A stretch of DNA of 64,000 nucleotides, taken from Hymenobacter sp. DG25A. GTDB taxonomy: Bacteria > Bacteroidota > Bacteroidia > Cytophagales > Hymenobacteraceae. Position 1 is the first letter of the stretch; the number at the start of each line of letters is the position of its first letter. The position numbers were made by a program, and so were the translations under genes. This document shows, one piece after another, positions 40,961 to 49,980 of this stretch. The notes beneath the pieces were generated by a model. It was not told the origin of the DNA and did not search any database. It saw only the letters and a list, made by a program, of their open reading frames with translations. The stretch covers positions 2,046,001 through 2,110,000 of the forward strand of contig NZ_CP012623.1 in the NCBI RefSeq assembly GCF_001280305.1, given 5' to 3'.

Positions 40961-41929
40961 TTAGCGGGCAGTCAATAGGTTAGGGTGGGTTTCCTGGCGC
41001 AGCTGTTTGGCCAGCCAGGCAGAGTACAAGGCGCGGCCCTGCAGATTCATATGGGCGTTATCGTAGAAATGCCGGAAGTGAAAGGGGCCGGGCTCATGCC
41101 AGTAGCTGGCCTGGTAGGCCCGCTGATATTGCGCAAGCCGGTAGCGTAGCGAATCCCCATCAGGCCCATTGTAAATAGCCTTTTCCAAAGGCGCCGGCCG
41201 GGGGAAATGCAGCAACACAATGCGCACGCCCTGCCTCCGGAGCGCCCGCAATACCTGGTGCACTGCATGCCGCGGGGCAAAAGGGCGGACTTCCCGCTGC
41301 CGGATTTCAGCTACCCAGGCGGCCAGTTGCGTGGTATCCCAGGGAGTAGTGGGCACCGGCATATCCACATCCTGCAGGCCAACACTGGGCCGGTCTGCAT
41401 CGATACCCGCGGGTGCGAGCCCCAGACTTTCTTTGCTCCGGTTAACCAGCTGATGAGAGTAGCGAGCTACATTCCTCAGCAGGAAGGAATCCGGCGACAG
41501 ATCGGACCAGTCTTTCAGATTAAACAGCAGCAGGTTTTCCTCAATGCAGAGGATATCCGGCGGATACTCCTGCAAATACCGCAAAATGGGCGCCCGGTCG
41601 GTAAACGACTCCAGATTGGCCCCGATGCGGAACAGGCGGACCACCCGGCAGCGGCCCTTCGTTTGTTGGGTGAAAAAGGCGGAGGGCATCACGCCATTGC
41701 CGGTAAGCGAGCTTCCCAGAATAACTACCCGCGTTACACTATCCGTCCGGGCCTGCCACTCCCGTTGCAGCAGCGGCCGCGCCGCCGTCACCACTTCCTG
41801 GTGGTAGGCAGATACCGAGCGCAGAAATCCCCATCCGTAGAGAACCCCGATACCCACGAGCATTCCCAGGGCCAGTAGCCACACCCAAACCGGGGCGGGC
41901 TCAGCGGGTGGCGAGTTTTTTGCGCGCAA
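40961..41929 (-). CDS. DltD-like SGNH-fold membrane-anchored protein
   Basis: This 322-residue protein has one N-terminal transmembrane helix (~14-36) and an extracytoplasmic domain. The catalytic elements of the SGNH/GDSL fold are present: VVILGSSLTGNG with the candidate nucleophile Ser73 or Ser74, and near the end HFYDNAHMNLQG supplying Asp290 and His293 (D-x-x-H), the same arrangement as in DltD. DltD transfers D-alanine to lipoteichoic acid outside the membrane, and here the acceptor would be another envelope polymer. The start is a TTG at 41929 that overlaps the preceding gene by 29 bases, consistent with translational coupling. Sequence similarity to Gram-positive DltD is weak by eye, so the call depends on motifs and operon context. 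Confidence 0.8.
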   Translation of the reverse strand: MRAKNSPPAEPAPVWVWLLALGMLVGIGVLYGWGFLRSVSAYHQEVVTAARPLLQREWQARTDSVTRVVILGSSLTGNGVMPSAFFTQQTKGRCRVVRLFRIGANLESFTDRAPILRYLQEYPPDILCIEENLLLFNLKDWSDLSPDSFLLRNVARYSHQLVNRSKESLGLAPAGIDADRPSVGLQDVDMPVPTTPWDTTQLAAWVAEIRQREVRPFAPRHAVHQVLRALRRQGVRIVLLHFPRPAPLEKAIYNGPDGDSLRYRLAQYQRAYQASYWHEPGPFHFRHFYDNAHMNLQGRALYSAWLAKQLRQETHPNLLTAR

Positions 41930-43766
41930 CGTCTTCAGCGGTTTGTAAGCTGTTCATCACCATAATTTCTGCCGTAGAAAACTCCGTTCCCAGGGCCTTC
42001 TCCAGCCGAACGATAAAGTCCAGGTGGGCCATGGAGTCCCAGCCGGCCATGCTGCGCGAGTTGGACTCGGGGCGGAGTTGCTCACCAGGCACTTTAAAGG
42101 CCTGCGAGGCCGCCTCGCGCACCAGCGAGCGGAAATCGGGGCCGTTATTGGGGGCCTGCGCAACGTGCATGGCCAGCCGCTGCTGCACCACTTTCAGCTG
42201 CACTTTCCCGGACAGGCCTTTGGGCAGCTCATCCAGAGAGTGAATAACGGCCGGCACTTTCTTCTCTTCCAGCCGCTCACGGCAGTAGCTGGTCAGCTCT
42301 ACCTCCGTGGCCGTAGCCTCCTCCTTAAAGACCACGCAACTGATCAACTTTTCCCCGAACACCTCATCGGACACGCCAAAGCTCACGGCTTCGGCCACTG
42401 CGGGATGCGTGTTCAGAACCTCCGTAATTTCCTCAGGATGAATATTGACCCCGCCGGAAACGATGATGTTCTTTTTGCGGCCCGTAATGCGGTAGTAGCC
42501 ATCGGTGCTGCGCATGGCTATGTCGCCGGAGCGCAGCCAGCCATCGGGCGTTAGCACTTCAGCTGTGGCGGTGGGGTTGTTCAGGTACGCCAGCATAACA
42601 TTGTCGCCGCGCAGCCACAGCTCACCTTCCGTTTCGTCGCCTACTTCCTCATCAAAGTCATTTACGATGCGGGCCTCCATGTCTACGGGTTTACCCACGG
42701 TGCCTATGCGGTAGCTTTCGTCGCCGGGGCCGCAGAACAGGCCGCCGGCTACGGTTTCCGTGAGGCCGTACACATTCACCAGCCGCACCCCAAAGCGCAC
42801 GGCAAAAGCGCCCCAGAGGGCTTCTTCCAGATGCGAGGAAACGGAAATGATAAAGCGAAAATCCGGGGTCCGGAAGCTGTCTTCGTAGCCATCGGAAAAG
42901 CGCTGAATGAGCGCCAGCATAGCCGGTACGGCAATCAGGTGCGTTACCCGGTACTTATAAACAGAATCCAGCAGGGCCCCAATGTTGCTCAGATCAAAGC
43001 GCAGCGGCCGAATACAGACAGCGGCGTTATAGCCCGCCAGAATTGGGCCCTGAATGATGCCATCGGCATGGTAGAGCAGCAGGATGTTCATCAGGCGCGT
43101 ATCGGCATCAAAGCCATACACGTTGGTCAGCGTCTGCAGATGGCTGAACAGGTTGCGGTGCGTAATTTGCACGCCTTTGGTATCAGAAGTAGTGCCGGAG
43201 GTAAAGAGCACGTAGGCTACCGTATCGGGGCTGATGGCAGCGGGCAGCGGGCCGGGCGCTTCGCGCACCAGCAGGGCCGGATACGTCTGGCTAGCTCCGG
43301 TCGAAGCCTGACTGCGGCCCAGCAGCTTCCGGAAAAGCTGCCCTTTGGGCGCTTCCTCCATGCGTACCGGCAGCACTTTATACTGCTTCTCATCAATTTG
43401 CAGGCGCTGCAAAAAGGCTTCATCCGCAATAAACGCCACTGGCTCCGCCGTGCGGATAAGCGCCCGGGCCCGGTCGGGCTTCACCTCGGGGTCCAGCAGA
43501 ATAGCGGTGAGGCCATAGCGCAGCAGCGCCCAGAACAGGAAGGCGGTTTCCACTTCATCCTCCACCGAAACCACTACCCGGTCGCCCTCCCGCAGCCCCA
43601 GCCGGGCAAAAACGGCGGCCAGCTGCTCTATGCGTTCTGTGAGCTGACGATACGTAATTCGACGGTTGCCCAGATCCAGAAAGGCGGCGCTCTGGCGGGC
43701 GGGCTCACTGAAGCGAGCTACGGTTTGGACGACATCGGCCCAACGGGTTGCGGTAAGAGTAGACAT
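41901..43766 (-). CDS. AMP-binding enzyme fused to an acyl carrier domain (DltA-DltC-like)
   Basis: This 621-residue cytoplasmic protein combines an adenylation domain (~1-530) with a C-terminal carrier domain (~545-621). Adenylation motifs are complete: YVLFTSGTTSDTKG (A3), VYGLTETVAG (A5), SGDIA and GRKKNIIVSGG (A7-A8), and the catalytic lysine in GLSGKVQLK (A10). The carrier has its phosphopantetheine site at Ser578 (GWDSMAHLDF). It would activate a carboxylic or amino acid as AMP ester and load it on its own carrier, the joint task of DltA and DltC. The A8 sequence looks closer to acyl-CoA/fatty-acid ligases than to DltA, so the substrate may be an acyl group. The ATG at 43766 gives MSTLTATRW. 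Confidence 0.88.
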   Translation of the reverse strand: MSTLTATRWADVVQTVARFSEPARQSAAFLDLGNRRITYRQLTERIEQLAAVFARLGLREGDRVVVSVEDEVETAFLFWALLRYGLTAILLDPEVKPDRARALIRTAEPVAFIADEAFLQRLQIDEKQYKVLPVRMEEAPKGQLFRKLLGRSQASTGASQTYPALLVREAPGPLPAAISPDTVAYVLFTSGTTSDTKGVQITHRNLFSHLQTLTNVYGFDADTRLMNILLLYHADGIIQGPILAGYNAAVCIRPLRFDLSNIGALLDSVYKYRVTHLIAVPAMLALIQRFSDGYEDSFRTPDFRFIISVSSHLEEALWGAFAVRFGVRLVNVYGLTETVAGGLFCGPGDESYRIGTVGKPVDMEARIVNDFDEEVGDETEGELWLRGDNVMLAYLNNPTATAEVLTPDGWLRSGDIAMRSTDGYYRITGRKKNIIVSGGVNIHPEEITEVLNTHPAVAEAVSFGVSDEVFGEKLISCVVFKEEATATEVELTSYCRERLEEKKVPAVIHSLDELPKGLSGKVQLKVVQQRLAMHVAQAPNNGPDFRSLVREAASQAFKVPGEQLRPESNSRSMAGWDSMAHLDFIVRLEKALGTEFSTAEIMVMNSLQTAEDVARKKLATR

Positions 43767-43860
43767 CAGATGACAGGATAGAGGTAGATGGAAGAGTAAT
43801 AGCAAGTAGTAGGGAGCGGAGCCCGGCCGGCACGCTGTCAGGCCCAGCAGCATCTGTTTA

Positions 43861-46737
43861 TCAGCGAATCAACTCCAGCAGCTGGTGCTTCAGCACCTTC
43901 CCATTGGAGGAGTAAGGCAGAGCATCCAGTACCCGCACCACAGCGGGCACTTTGTGCTCCCCCACCCGGGCCGTGAGATGCGCCAGCAACTGGGGCACTA
44001 CCTGGGCAGCATCGTGGCCGGGACCCAGCGTTACGAAGGCGGCCAGGCGCTCTGTGTCGTTGCGCTGAAAGGCACACACGGCGGCCTGGTGCACAGCGGC
44101 ATGCGCCAGCAAATGCGTCTCAATTTCAGAGGGGTATACAATTTCGCTTAAAGCATTCTTGATGAGCTCTGTGCGGCGGCCGCGCAAGGTTACGCTGCCA
44201 TCGGGGTTGGCCACGGCTATGTCGCCGGTGTATAGCCAGCCGTCCCGTACGGGCGAAGGAGCCGCACTGCCGGGACCGTAATACGGGCCCTGCATCAGAT
44301 TATCACTGTAGATGCGCAGCTCCCCTTCCTGCCCCGGCCCCACCTCCTGGCCCATCTCATCCACAATCTGCGCCAGGCACCCCACGGGCCAGCCAATGGT
44401 ATCGGCGGCGGGTGACGCCTGCCCGGGGCGCTCAGCCAGGCAGATGCCGGTCGTCTCGGTGAGGCCGTAATAGTTGACAACCGGGAGGTTAAACGCCTGC
44501 TGAAAGTCGGTGCGCAGCGTGGGTGTCAGCTGGCTGCCGGTGCTCATCACCAGGCGCAGACTCCGCAGCTCCGCCCCGATGCGGCGCCCCAGTTGCAGCC
44601 ATTGCCGCAGCAGGGCCGGGCTGGCGGCTACCAGGTTGGCCCGGGAGGATAAGACGGCTTCCGCCAGCAGGGCAGCGTGCTGTTTCTGCGCGGCGGTTGG
44701 GATAATAACGCTGGCTCCAACTTCCAGCGGGGCCAGCGCCGCGTTGCGCAGGCCGCTCATGGCATCGGCGTCGCCCACGGCCAGAAAACGGTCGGTGGTT
44801 TCCCAGCCAAAGGTTTCTGTTACCAGCCGGGCGCTGCGGTAGAGCTGCCCGTGCGTGAGCGGCACCCCTTTGGGCAGCCCGGTAGAGCCGGAGGTAAACA
44901 GAATGGCCGCTACATCTGCCGGCGTAATAATGGGTGGCACTGCTGCTTCTGTTTCAGGCTCTTCTTCTGCCAGGCTTAGCCAGTCAGAAAACCAGCGGGC
45001 ATTCGGGGGCAGCTCCCTGCTCTCGTCGGCATCCACCACCAGCCTGGGCACTTCTACCGCCTCATAATCAGCCAGCTTATCAGCGCCTACCAACAGTAGC
45101 TTTGGCGAAACCGATGCCAGTATGGTTTGGGCGGCGGAAACGGGTAGCGTCAGGCTCAGGGGTACTACTACGGCCCCATTCAGCCAGCAAGCCCAGCTCA
45201 GCAACAGCACCTCCGCGTGCAGCGGCGCGTGAATGGCCACCACATCGCCCGCCGCAATCCTGCTGCGGCGCAGGGCCTGCCGGATGTCGGTAACAATAGC
45301 ATCTGCCTCCGCATAGCTGAAGCTGCTTCCATCTTCCAGGGCCGTGAGCAGGGTGGCATCGGGGTAGTGCTGCCGGGCACGCTCCCACAGCCGGGGAATG
45401 GTGTGTTCCTGCCGGGGAGTCTGGAACTCCTGAAAAGCCAGAAAATGCTGCAGCCGGTGGCTTTGGGCGCTGACGGGCACCAGCTGAATAATATCCAGGG
45501 CGCTCAGCTCCCGCAGTAAAGGATGCAGTTCTTCCACCGGCCGGCCCATCTGCCGGGCTATTTCAGTGGCGGTGTATTGCCGGGCCGCCCAGTATAGCAC
45601 GCTGCGCGCCGCCGCCGACAGCTGATAGCCGTGGGCGCGGGCCAGGTGGTGCTGGTATACCGGGTGGCGCTCCAGCAAGTGGCCCACGGCGCCGCCAAAC
45701 CGCTGGTCCCGGTATTCTACCCGGCCGGTTAGCGGGTCAATGTGCAGCAGGAAATTGATGAGGATCCGGCAGCTGGCCCAGTTGGATTCTTCTACTGCCC
45801 GGTAGGGCTGCAACGCGCACGGTTGTTCAGTCCAGGCCTCCGGTAGTAAGGCCACCAGCCCGTTGTAGTCAGGGGTGGTGGGGTTGGGTTGTGGGGGCGC
45901 GGTTTCCGGGCCGCCGTGTTCGTTGAAGTAAAACAGCTCGGGCTCAGAATAAACCTGCGCCCGCCGGTTGGTTTGCTGCGCCAGGGGCGCTAAGAAGTGC
46001 ATATACTGCTGGCCATGCAGCAGCCGGCCGCCCCGCTCAAAATAAGGTTCCGGCTCGTTGTTGGCCAGGTGCACGTGCGGGAAGAGCAGGCCACCATCGG
46101 GCGCTACCACCCGCAGCAGCTCCCGCAGCACCTGAGCCTGCTCAAAGCGGTGCAACACATCCAGACCAATGACCAGGCGCACGCTGTGGTCGTTGAGAGG
46201 CAGGGGCTGGTTTAACTCCTGGAAGAGCAGCTGCACGTTGGCCGGAGCCTGCGCGCCGGTTAGCCAGTAGGCATAGCCTTTATAGCCCAGCACGTCCCGG
46301 TCACCGTCCCACACCGTGAGAATAGTCTGCTCCGGGAACAGGCCCGCCAGCCAGGAGGTATTCCACCCCGACCGGTCCCAGAGGTTCAGAATAATGTCGC
46401 CGGGGCGGAGCTGCCGCCGCAGCGTATGCACGAACGGCAGCAGCGCCCGGGTGGCCTCATTAAAGGGCTGAAAGCATACATAGGCATCATACACCGGGCG
46501 CCGCCCTTTTCGCCGCACAAACTCATCGTAGGCCGGCAGGCGCTGGCGCAGGGTTTCCTCTGTGGCCCGTGCTTTGGGTTCCATCAGTTCCGGCAACGGC
46601 CAGTCCAGCTGGTCGCCCAGGATCATAGTCTGTATAATGGGCAAGCCAAAAGCGCCGCTGGGGTGGGCCAGCCAGCCCGTTGCCTGCTCCGACGAATAGA
46701 GGGGATGAAAGGTATATGCTTTAAGCCCGGGATGCAT
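43861..46737 (-). CDS. Methyltransferase-like / winged-helix / adenylation fusion protein
   Basis: This 958-residue protein, first in the operon, has an unusual build. Residues ~115-270 look like a class I SAM-dependent methyltransferase fold: strand-helix pattern from GDIILNLWDRSGW, an acidic strand end VWDGDRDVLGY, and LPLNDHSVRLVIGLDVLHRF ... VVAPDGGLLF, though the glycine-rich motif I is degenerate. About 375-435 is a small winged-helix-like segment (YTATEIARQMGRPVEELHPLLREL). About 440-958 is a complete adenylation domain: LFTSGSTGLPKG (~616), YYGLTETTG (~756), GRRTELIKN (~855) and NGKVLK with the catalytic Lys (~950). No carrier domain follows, so it probably loads the carrier of the next protein or works with a free one. 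The substrate is unknown. Confidence 0.82.
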   Translation of the reverse strand: MHPGLKAYTFHPLYSSEQATGWLAHPSGAFGLPIIQTMILGDQLDWPLPELMEPKARATEETLRQRLPAYDEFVRRKGRRPVYDAYVCFQPFNEATRALLPFVHTLRRQLRPGDIILNLWDRSGWNTSWLAGLFPEQTILTVWDGDRDVLGYKGYAYWLTGAQAPANVQLLFQELNQPLPLNDHSVRLVIGLDVLHRFEQAQVLRELLRVVAPDGGLLFPHVHLANNEPEPYFERGGRLLHGQQYMHFLAPLAQQTNRRAQVYSEPELFYFNEHGGPETAPPQPNPTTPDYNGLVALLPEAWTEQPCALQPYRAVEESNWASCRILINFLLHIDPLTGRVEYRDQRFGGAVGHLLERHPVYQHHLARAHGYQLSAAARSVLYWAARQYTATEIARQMGRPVEELHPLLRELSALDIIQLVPVSAQSHRLQHFLAFQEFQTPRQEHTIPRLWERARQHYPDATLLTALEDGSSFSYAEADAIVTDIRQALRRSRIAAGDVVAIHAPLHAEVLLLSWACWLNGAVVVPLSLTLPVSAAQTILASVSPKLLLVGADKLADYEAVEVPRLVVDADESRELPPNARWFSDWLSLAEEEPETEAAVPPIITPADVAAILFTSGSTGLPKGVPLTHGQLYRSARLVTETFGWETTDRFLAVGDADAMSGLRNAALAPLEVGASVIIPTAAQKQHAALLAEAVLSSRANLVAASPALLRQWLQLGRRIGAELRSLRLVMSTGSQLTPTLRTDFQQAFNLPVVNYYGLTETTGICLAERPGQASPAADTIGWPVGCLAQIVDEMGQEVGPGQEGELRIYSDNLMQGPYYGPGSAAPSPVRDGWLYTGDIAVANPDGSVTLRGRRTELIKNALSEIVYPSEIETHLLAHAAVHQAAVCAFQRNDTERLAAFVTLGPGHDAAQVVPQLLAHLTARVGEHKVPAVVRVLDALPYSSNGKVLKHQLLELIR

Positions 46738-46851
46738 ACATAGGGGGATTTAGAATGATATAATTATTGGCCGAGTTGCCTTTCAGCCAGCGGCGCGTAG
46801 TAGCGTGAAGCTATAATATATTTCACAATAATAATAACTATTGTCACTATT

Positions 46852-46859
46852 CAAATATA
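46852..46859 (-). promoter_or_regulatory. -7 promoter element for the Dlt-like operon
   Basis: On the minus strand TATATTTG fits TAnnTTTG exactly, in a very AT-rich stretch ~115 bases before the first ATG of the operon. The long leader could hold regulation, but no structure was identified. Confidence 0.5.
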
Positions 46860-47106
46860 AATATTGAAACTTGTTAACACTTTATGCTGATCAGCTGAAG
46901 AGGGCTGTAAAAGCCCGGCTTTCCTCCTGCCGCCGCTTTTGTGCGGTGTTACTGGAGCACCGCCTGCCCTGCCGAAAAATTTCCCGGGGGCTTTTGGCAT
47001 CGAAATCAGGGAAAGGGAATACTACCACGGCACTATCCTAGGCAAAGCGGGCGGCGGGAAATCGTACCGATGATATATCCAATTTCCCCCTCCGCTGATA
47101 ATTCCC

Positions 47107-47114
47107 TACTTTCG
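47107..47114 (+). promoter_or_regulatory. -7 promoter element for sucC
   Basis: TACTTTCG differs by one base from TAnnTTTG and lies 43 bases before the ATG at 47158. Confidence 0.4.
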
Positions 47115-47157
47115 CCCCCGCAAATCCCACCCGAATCTTCCTTCAAACCGACCCTCT

Positions 47158-48363
47158 ATGAACATCCACGAGTATCAGGGTAAAGAAATCCTCAAGCGCT
47201 ATGGCGTGCGCGTGCAGGAAGGCTACACCGCCAACACCCCTGAAGAAGCGGTAGCCGCCGCCCAGAAGCTGACCGCTGAAACCGGAACCGGCTGGCACGT
47301 TATCAAGGCACAGATTCACGCCGGTGGCCGTGGTAAAGGGGGCGGAGTGAAACTCGCCAAAAACCTGGAGCAGGTGAAGGAAATTGCCAGCCAGATTATT
47401 GGCATGCAGCTGGTGACCAAGCAAACCGGCGCCGAAGGCCGCAAGGTGCACAAAGTGCTGGTAGCCCAGGACGTGTACTACCCCGGTGCCGCTGAGCCCA
47501 AAGAATACTACATGAGCGTGCTGCTGGACCGCGCTACCGGCAAAAACGTCATCATCTATACCACCGAAGGCGGCATGGACATTGAGGAGGTAGCTGAAGC
47601 ACACCCCGAGAAAATTCACCGCGAGCATGTAGACCCCCGCGTAGGTCTGCAGGCTTTTCAGGCCCGCAAAATTGCCTTCAACCTGGGCCTCGAAGGCGAA
47701 GCCCACAAGGAGATGGTGAAGTTTGTGCAGGCCCTGTACAAAGCCTACGACGACACCGACTCGGCTATGTTCGAAATCAACCCCGTGTTGAAGACCTCGG
47801 ACAACAAGATTCTGGCCGTTGACGCCAAAGTAACCCTCGACGAAAACGCCCTCTACCGCCACAAGGACTTCGTAGCCCTGCGCGACCTGAACGAAGAGGA
47901 CCCCCTGGAAGTAGAGGCTTCGAACTCAAACCTGAACTATGTGAAGCTCGACGGCAACGTGGGCTGCATGGTAAACGGCGCGGGTCTGGCCATGGCTACC
48001 ATGGACATCATCAAGCTGAGCGGCGGCGAGCCGGCCAACTTCCTCGACGTAGGGGGTGGAGCCAACGCCCAGACGGTAGAAGCCGGCTTCCGCATCATCC
48101 TGAAGGACCCGAACGTGAAAGCCATCCTCATCAACATCTTTGGCGGCATTGTGCGCTGCGACCGGGTGGCCAATGGTGTGGTAGAAGCCTACAAGAACAT
48201 CGGCGACATTAAAGTCCCCATCATCGTACGTCTGCAGGGCACCAACGCCGAAGAAGGCGCCCGCATCATTGATGAGTCGGGCCTGAAGGTGTACTCAGCC
48301 GTATTGCTGAAGGACGCGGCCCAGAAAGTGAAAGAAGTACTGGCGGAGCAGGGTCTGGCTTAA
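47158..48363 (+). CDS. sucC: Succinate--CoA ligase (ADP-forming) subunit beta
   Basis: This TCA-cycle enzyme subunit couples succinyl-CoA cleavage to ADP phosphorylation, together with SucD. The 401-residue product starts [17 protein letters not shown], has the ATP-grasp regions [20 protein letters not shown] and EINPVLKT, and the CoA-ligase domain with [19 protein letters not shown] and [13 protein letters not shown]. Length and motifs are standard. sucD is not adjacent in this window, which is usual in many Bacteroidota. The gene is alone, with a candidate promoter upstream and a strong shared terminator downstream. Confidence 0.97.
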   Translation: MNIHEYQGKEILKRYGVRVQEGYTANTPEEAVAAAQKLTAETGTGWHVIKAQIHAGGRGKGGGVKLAKNLEQVKEIASQIIGMQLVTKQTGAEGRKVHKVLVAQDVYYPGAAEPKEYYMSVLLDRATGKNVIIYTTEGGMDIEEVAEAHPEKIHREHVDPRVGLQAFQARKIAFNLGLEGEAHKEMVKFVQALYKAYDDTDSAMFEINPVLKTSDNKILAVDAKVTLDENALYRHKDFVALRDLNEEDPLEVEASNSNLNYVKLDGNVGCMVNGAGLAMATMDIIKLSGGEPANFLDVGGGANAQTVEAGFRIILKDPNVKAILINIFGGIVRCDRVANGVVEAYKNIGDIKVPIIVRLQGTNAEEGARIIDESGLKVYSAVLLKDAAQKVKEVLAEQGLA

Positions 48364-48383
48364 GCCGCCCCACTTCTAAAGCA

Positions 48384-48417
48384 AAAAGCCCCCACCGGAA
48401 CCCGGTGGGGGCTTTTT
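48384..48417. terminator. Bidirectional terminator between sucC and the second ohr
   Basis: The hairpin aaaagcccccaccgg / ccggtgggggctttt has a tiny loop, with A-run and T-run on the two sides, between convergent genes. Confidence 0.9.
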
Positions 48418-48429
48418 TATGGTATTTTA

Positions 48430-48876
48430 TCAGACCTTTTCCTTCACGGCGGCCGGCTCGCCATCTACTTTCAGCTGTACTTCCATGTTGCCCCGGGTGC
48501 CTACCGAGTACGGGCATATTTCATGAGCTTTGGTTACCAGCTCCGAGGCCCGCTCATGGCTCAGGCCCTTCAGACTCACGTCCAGCACGGCGCTCAGGCC
48601 GTAGCCCTCCCCTTCCTGAAACAGCGTAACGGAGCACTGCACGGTGCTGGCGGGGTCCAGCTTTTCGCCTTCCTTCTGGGCTATAACCAGCAGAGCCTGC
48701 TGAAAGCAGGAGGCATAGCCGGCGGCAAACAGCTGCTCGGGGTTGGTAGCGCCCTTCTTTCCGCCTAACACGGAGGGCACCGACATTTCCATATTGATAA
48801 CTCCATCCTGGGAGCTTACCTGGCCGCTACGGCCGCCGGTTGCCGTTGACTCGGCCGTATACAGATTCTTTTTCAT
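48430..48876 (-). CDS. Organic hydroperoxide resistance protein, second paralogue (Ohr/OsmC family)
   Basis: This 148-residue OsmC-fold protein has the Ohr pattern: KGATNPEQLFAAGYASCFQQAL with Cys57 and HEICPYSVGTRGNMEV with Cys121. Spacing and flanking residues match the peroxidatic and resolving cysteines of Ohr rather than OsmC. An extra cysteine (Cys81) is present. Compared with the ohr at 28765 it is clearly diverged, including GGRSGQVSSQDG for GGRDGHVSSNDE and a charged tail (AAVKEKV). No ohrR-like gene is adjacent, so it may be regulated differently. Confidence 0.92.
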   Translation of the reverse strand: MKKNLYTAESTATGGRSGQVSSQDGVINMEMSVPSVLGGKKGATNPEQLFAAGYASCFQQALLVIAQKEGEKLDPASTVQCSVTLFQEGEGYGLSAVLDVSLKGLSHERASELVTKAHEICPYSVGTRGNMEVQLKVDGEPAAVKEKV

Positions 48877-49043
48877 AGAAACAGGGTTAGTTATAATGGG
48901 CAGATATGAAGGCTTAACCCACTACCTGTTAGGAAGGTTATCTTCTTTCGCACTTCCTGCCACATTACAGAATCTAAACTTACCCCCACCCCGCTGCTTG
49001 TTGGACGGTATTTTTCTGTTAGTTTTGCCGCCCCTACCCGCCC

Positions 49044-49115
49044 GGTCGCGTAGTACAACGGATAGTATAGGAGTCTCCGAAGCTCTTGATCCAGGTTCGA
49101 TTCCTGGCGCGACCA
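49044..49115 (+). tRNA. tRNA-Arg (CCG anticodon)
   Basis: This is a cloverleaf with acceptor stem GGTCGCG/CGCGACC, D arm with GTACAACGGATAGTA, anticodon loop CTCCGAA (anticodon CCG, reading CGG) and T arm GGTTCGATTCC. The discriminator base is A and CCA is not encoded. It marks the left edge of the accessory region and is a typical integration site. Confidence 0.92.
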
Positions 49116-49123
49116 CAGACAAG

Positions 49124-49170
49124 CCCGATAATCAGCTATAATACAGCTAGTTATCGGGTATTTTGTTTTT
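49124..49170 (+). terminator. Terminator of tRNA-Arg
   Basis: An inverted repeat (cccgataa / ttatcggg) with inner agct pairing is followed by T-rich sequence, directly after the tRNA. Confidence 0.7.
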
Positions 49171-49220
49171 CACGGAACAACTCACGGGACAAAAATTTAT
49201 CTATTCCCCAAGTTAAATTC

Positions 49221-49820
49221 TTATTGCTCCAACACATTCAGCAACTGCAACAATGCCGGTGCCGATGCCTCTGCCCGTTGATCTAAATTGAGCAGCCTTG
49301 CATACCAGCGGGTTGGCTTGCCCCGGTAGTACATCTTCCGCCCCTTGCGGTACTCTTTCTCCCACTCCCGGTCTACGGCGAAATTGTGGCCCATACCCCT
49401 AAACCGTTTGGGCTCCAACTGCGAATCATAGAAGAGCCGGGAGCCTTGGTAGGCCAGCCGGTGGGCAAACATGCCCGTTCCATCCCGCATGAATAGCACG
49501 GTGGCCCGCCGGCCGGATACCGGGCAGAGGAAGTAGTACCGTACCCCTTGCCCGCCGGGCAGATTGCTAGGCACCGCCTCCAGCATAATGCGGTAATCAT
49601 ACTTCTGGGTATCGTTCACCGTGTAGCGCAACCGCACGGAGGTTTCTCGCTCTAGGATGCGTACCTCCAGGGCCATGCGGCCGCTGGGTTGGCCCCGGTT
49701 GCTCCAGCTGATAGTAGTGGAATGAAAGCCCGGCTGCAGAAAGCCGGAACGGAGCAGGAAAGCCAGCTCCAGGCGTTTGATTTCATCGGCCGTAGCCGGG
49801 TAAGAGGGATAACGGGGCAT
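49221..49820 (-). CDS. Hypothetical protein
   Basis: This 199-residue protein has no named family that I recognise. It begins MPRYPSYPATADEIKRLELAFLL, has an aromatic- and Arg-rich beta-like core (VRLRYTVNDTQKYDYRIML, YYFLCPVSGRRATVLFM) and a basic C-terminal third (EKEYRKGRKMYYRGKPTRWYARLL). The phrase CPVSGRRA with one cysteine could be part of a zinc or nucleic-acid-binding fold, but this is speculation. There is no signal peptide or membrane segment. It sits at the left end of the element on the minus strand, facing the tRNA, in the place where cargo genes are common. Confidence 0.65.
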   Translation of the reverse strand: MPRYPSYPATADEIKRLELAFLLRSGFLQPGFHSTTISWSNRGQPSGRMALEVRILERETSVRLRYTVNDTQKYDYRIMLEAVPSNLPGGQGVRYYFLCPVSGRRATVLFMRDGTGMFAHRLAYQGSRLFYDSQLEPKRFRGMGHNFAVDREWEKEYRKGRKMYYRGKPTRWYARLLNLDQRAEASAPALLQLLNVLEQ

Positions 49821-49980
49821 AGCAGGCAGAGATTTAAGGAGGCACCCGACAACAGTAGCCGAAATCCTTAGGGAACAGGTGGTAAATACAGGAGGATAAA
49901 CCGTTCTGTTTCTTCTACCGTCAGGAATGAGCTACTATTAAAATTTGGTTTTAAGGTATTGGGGCCTGCTATCTTGCCAG

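Larger units (their letters stand above)
46738..47157. other. Divergent intergenic region between the Dlt-like operon and sucC
   Basis: There are 420 bases without a gene. About 46800-46890 is strongly AT-rich and carries the candidate promoter of the Dlt-like operon on the minus strand. About 47090-47157 carries the candidate sucC promoter. Nothing else recognisable was seen between them. Confidence 0.6.
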
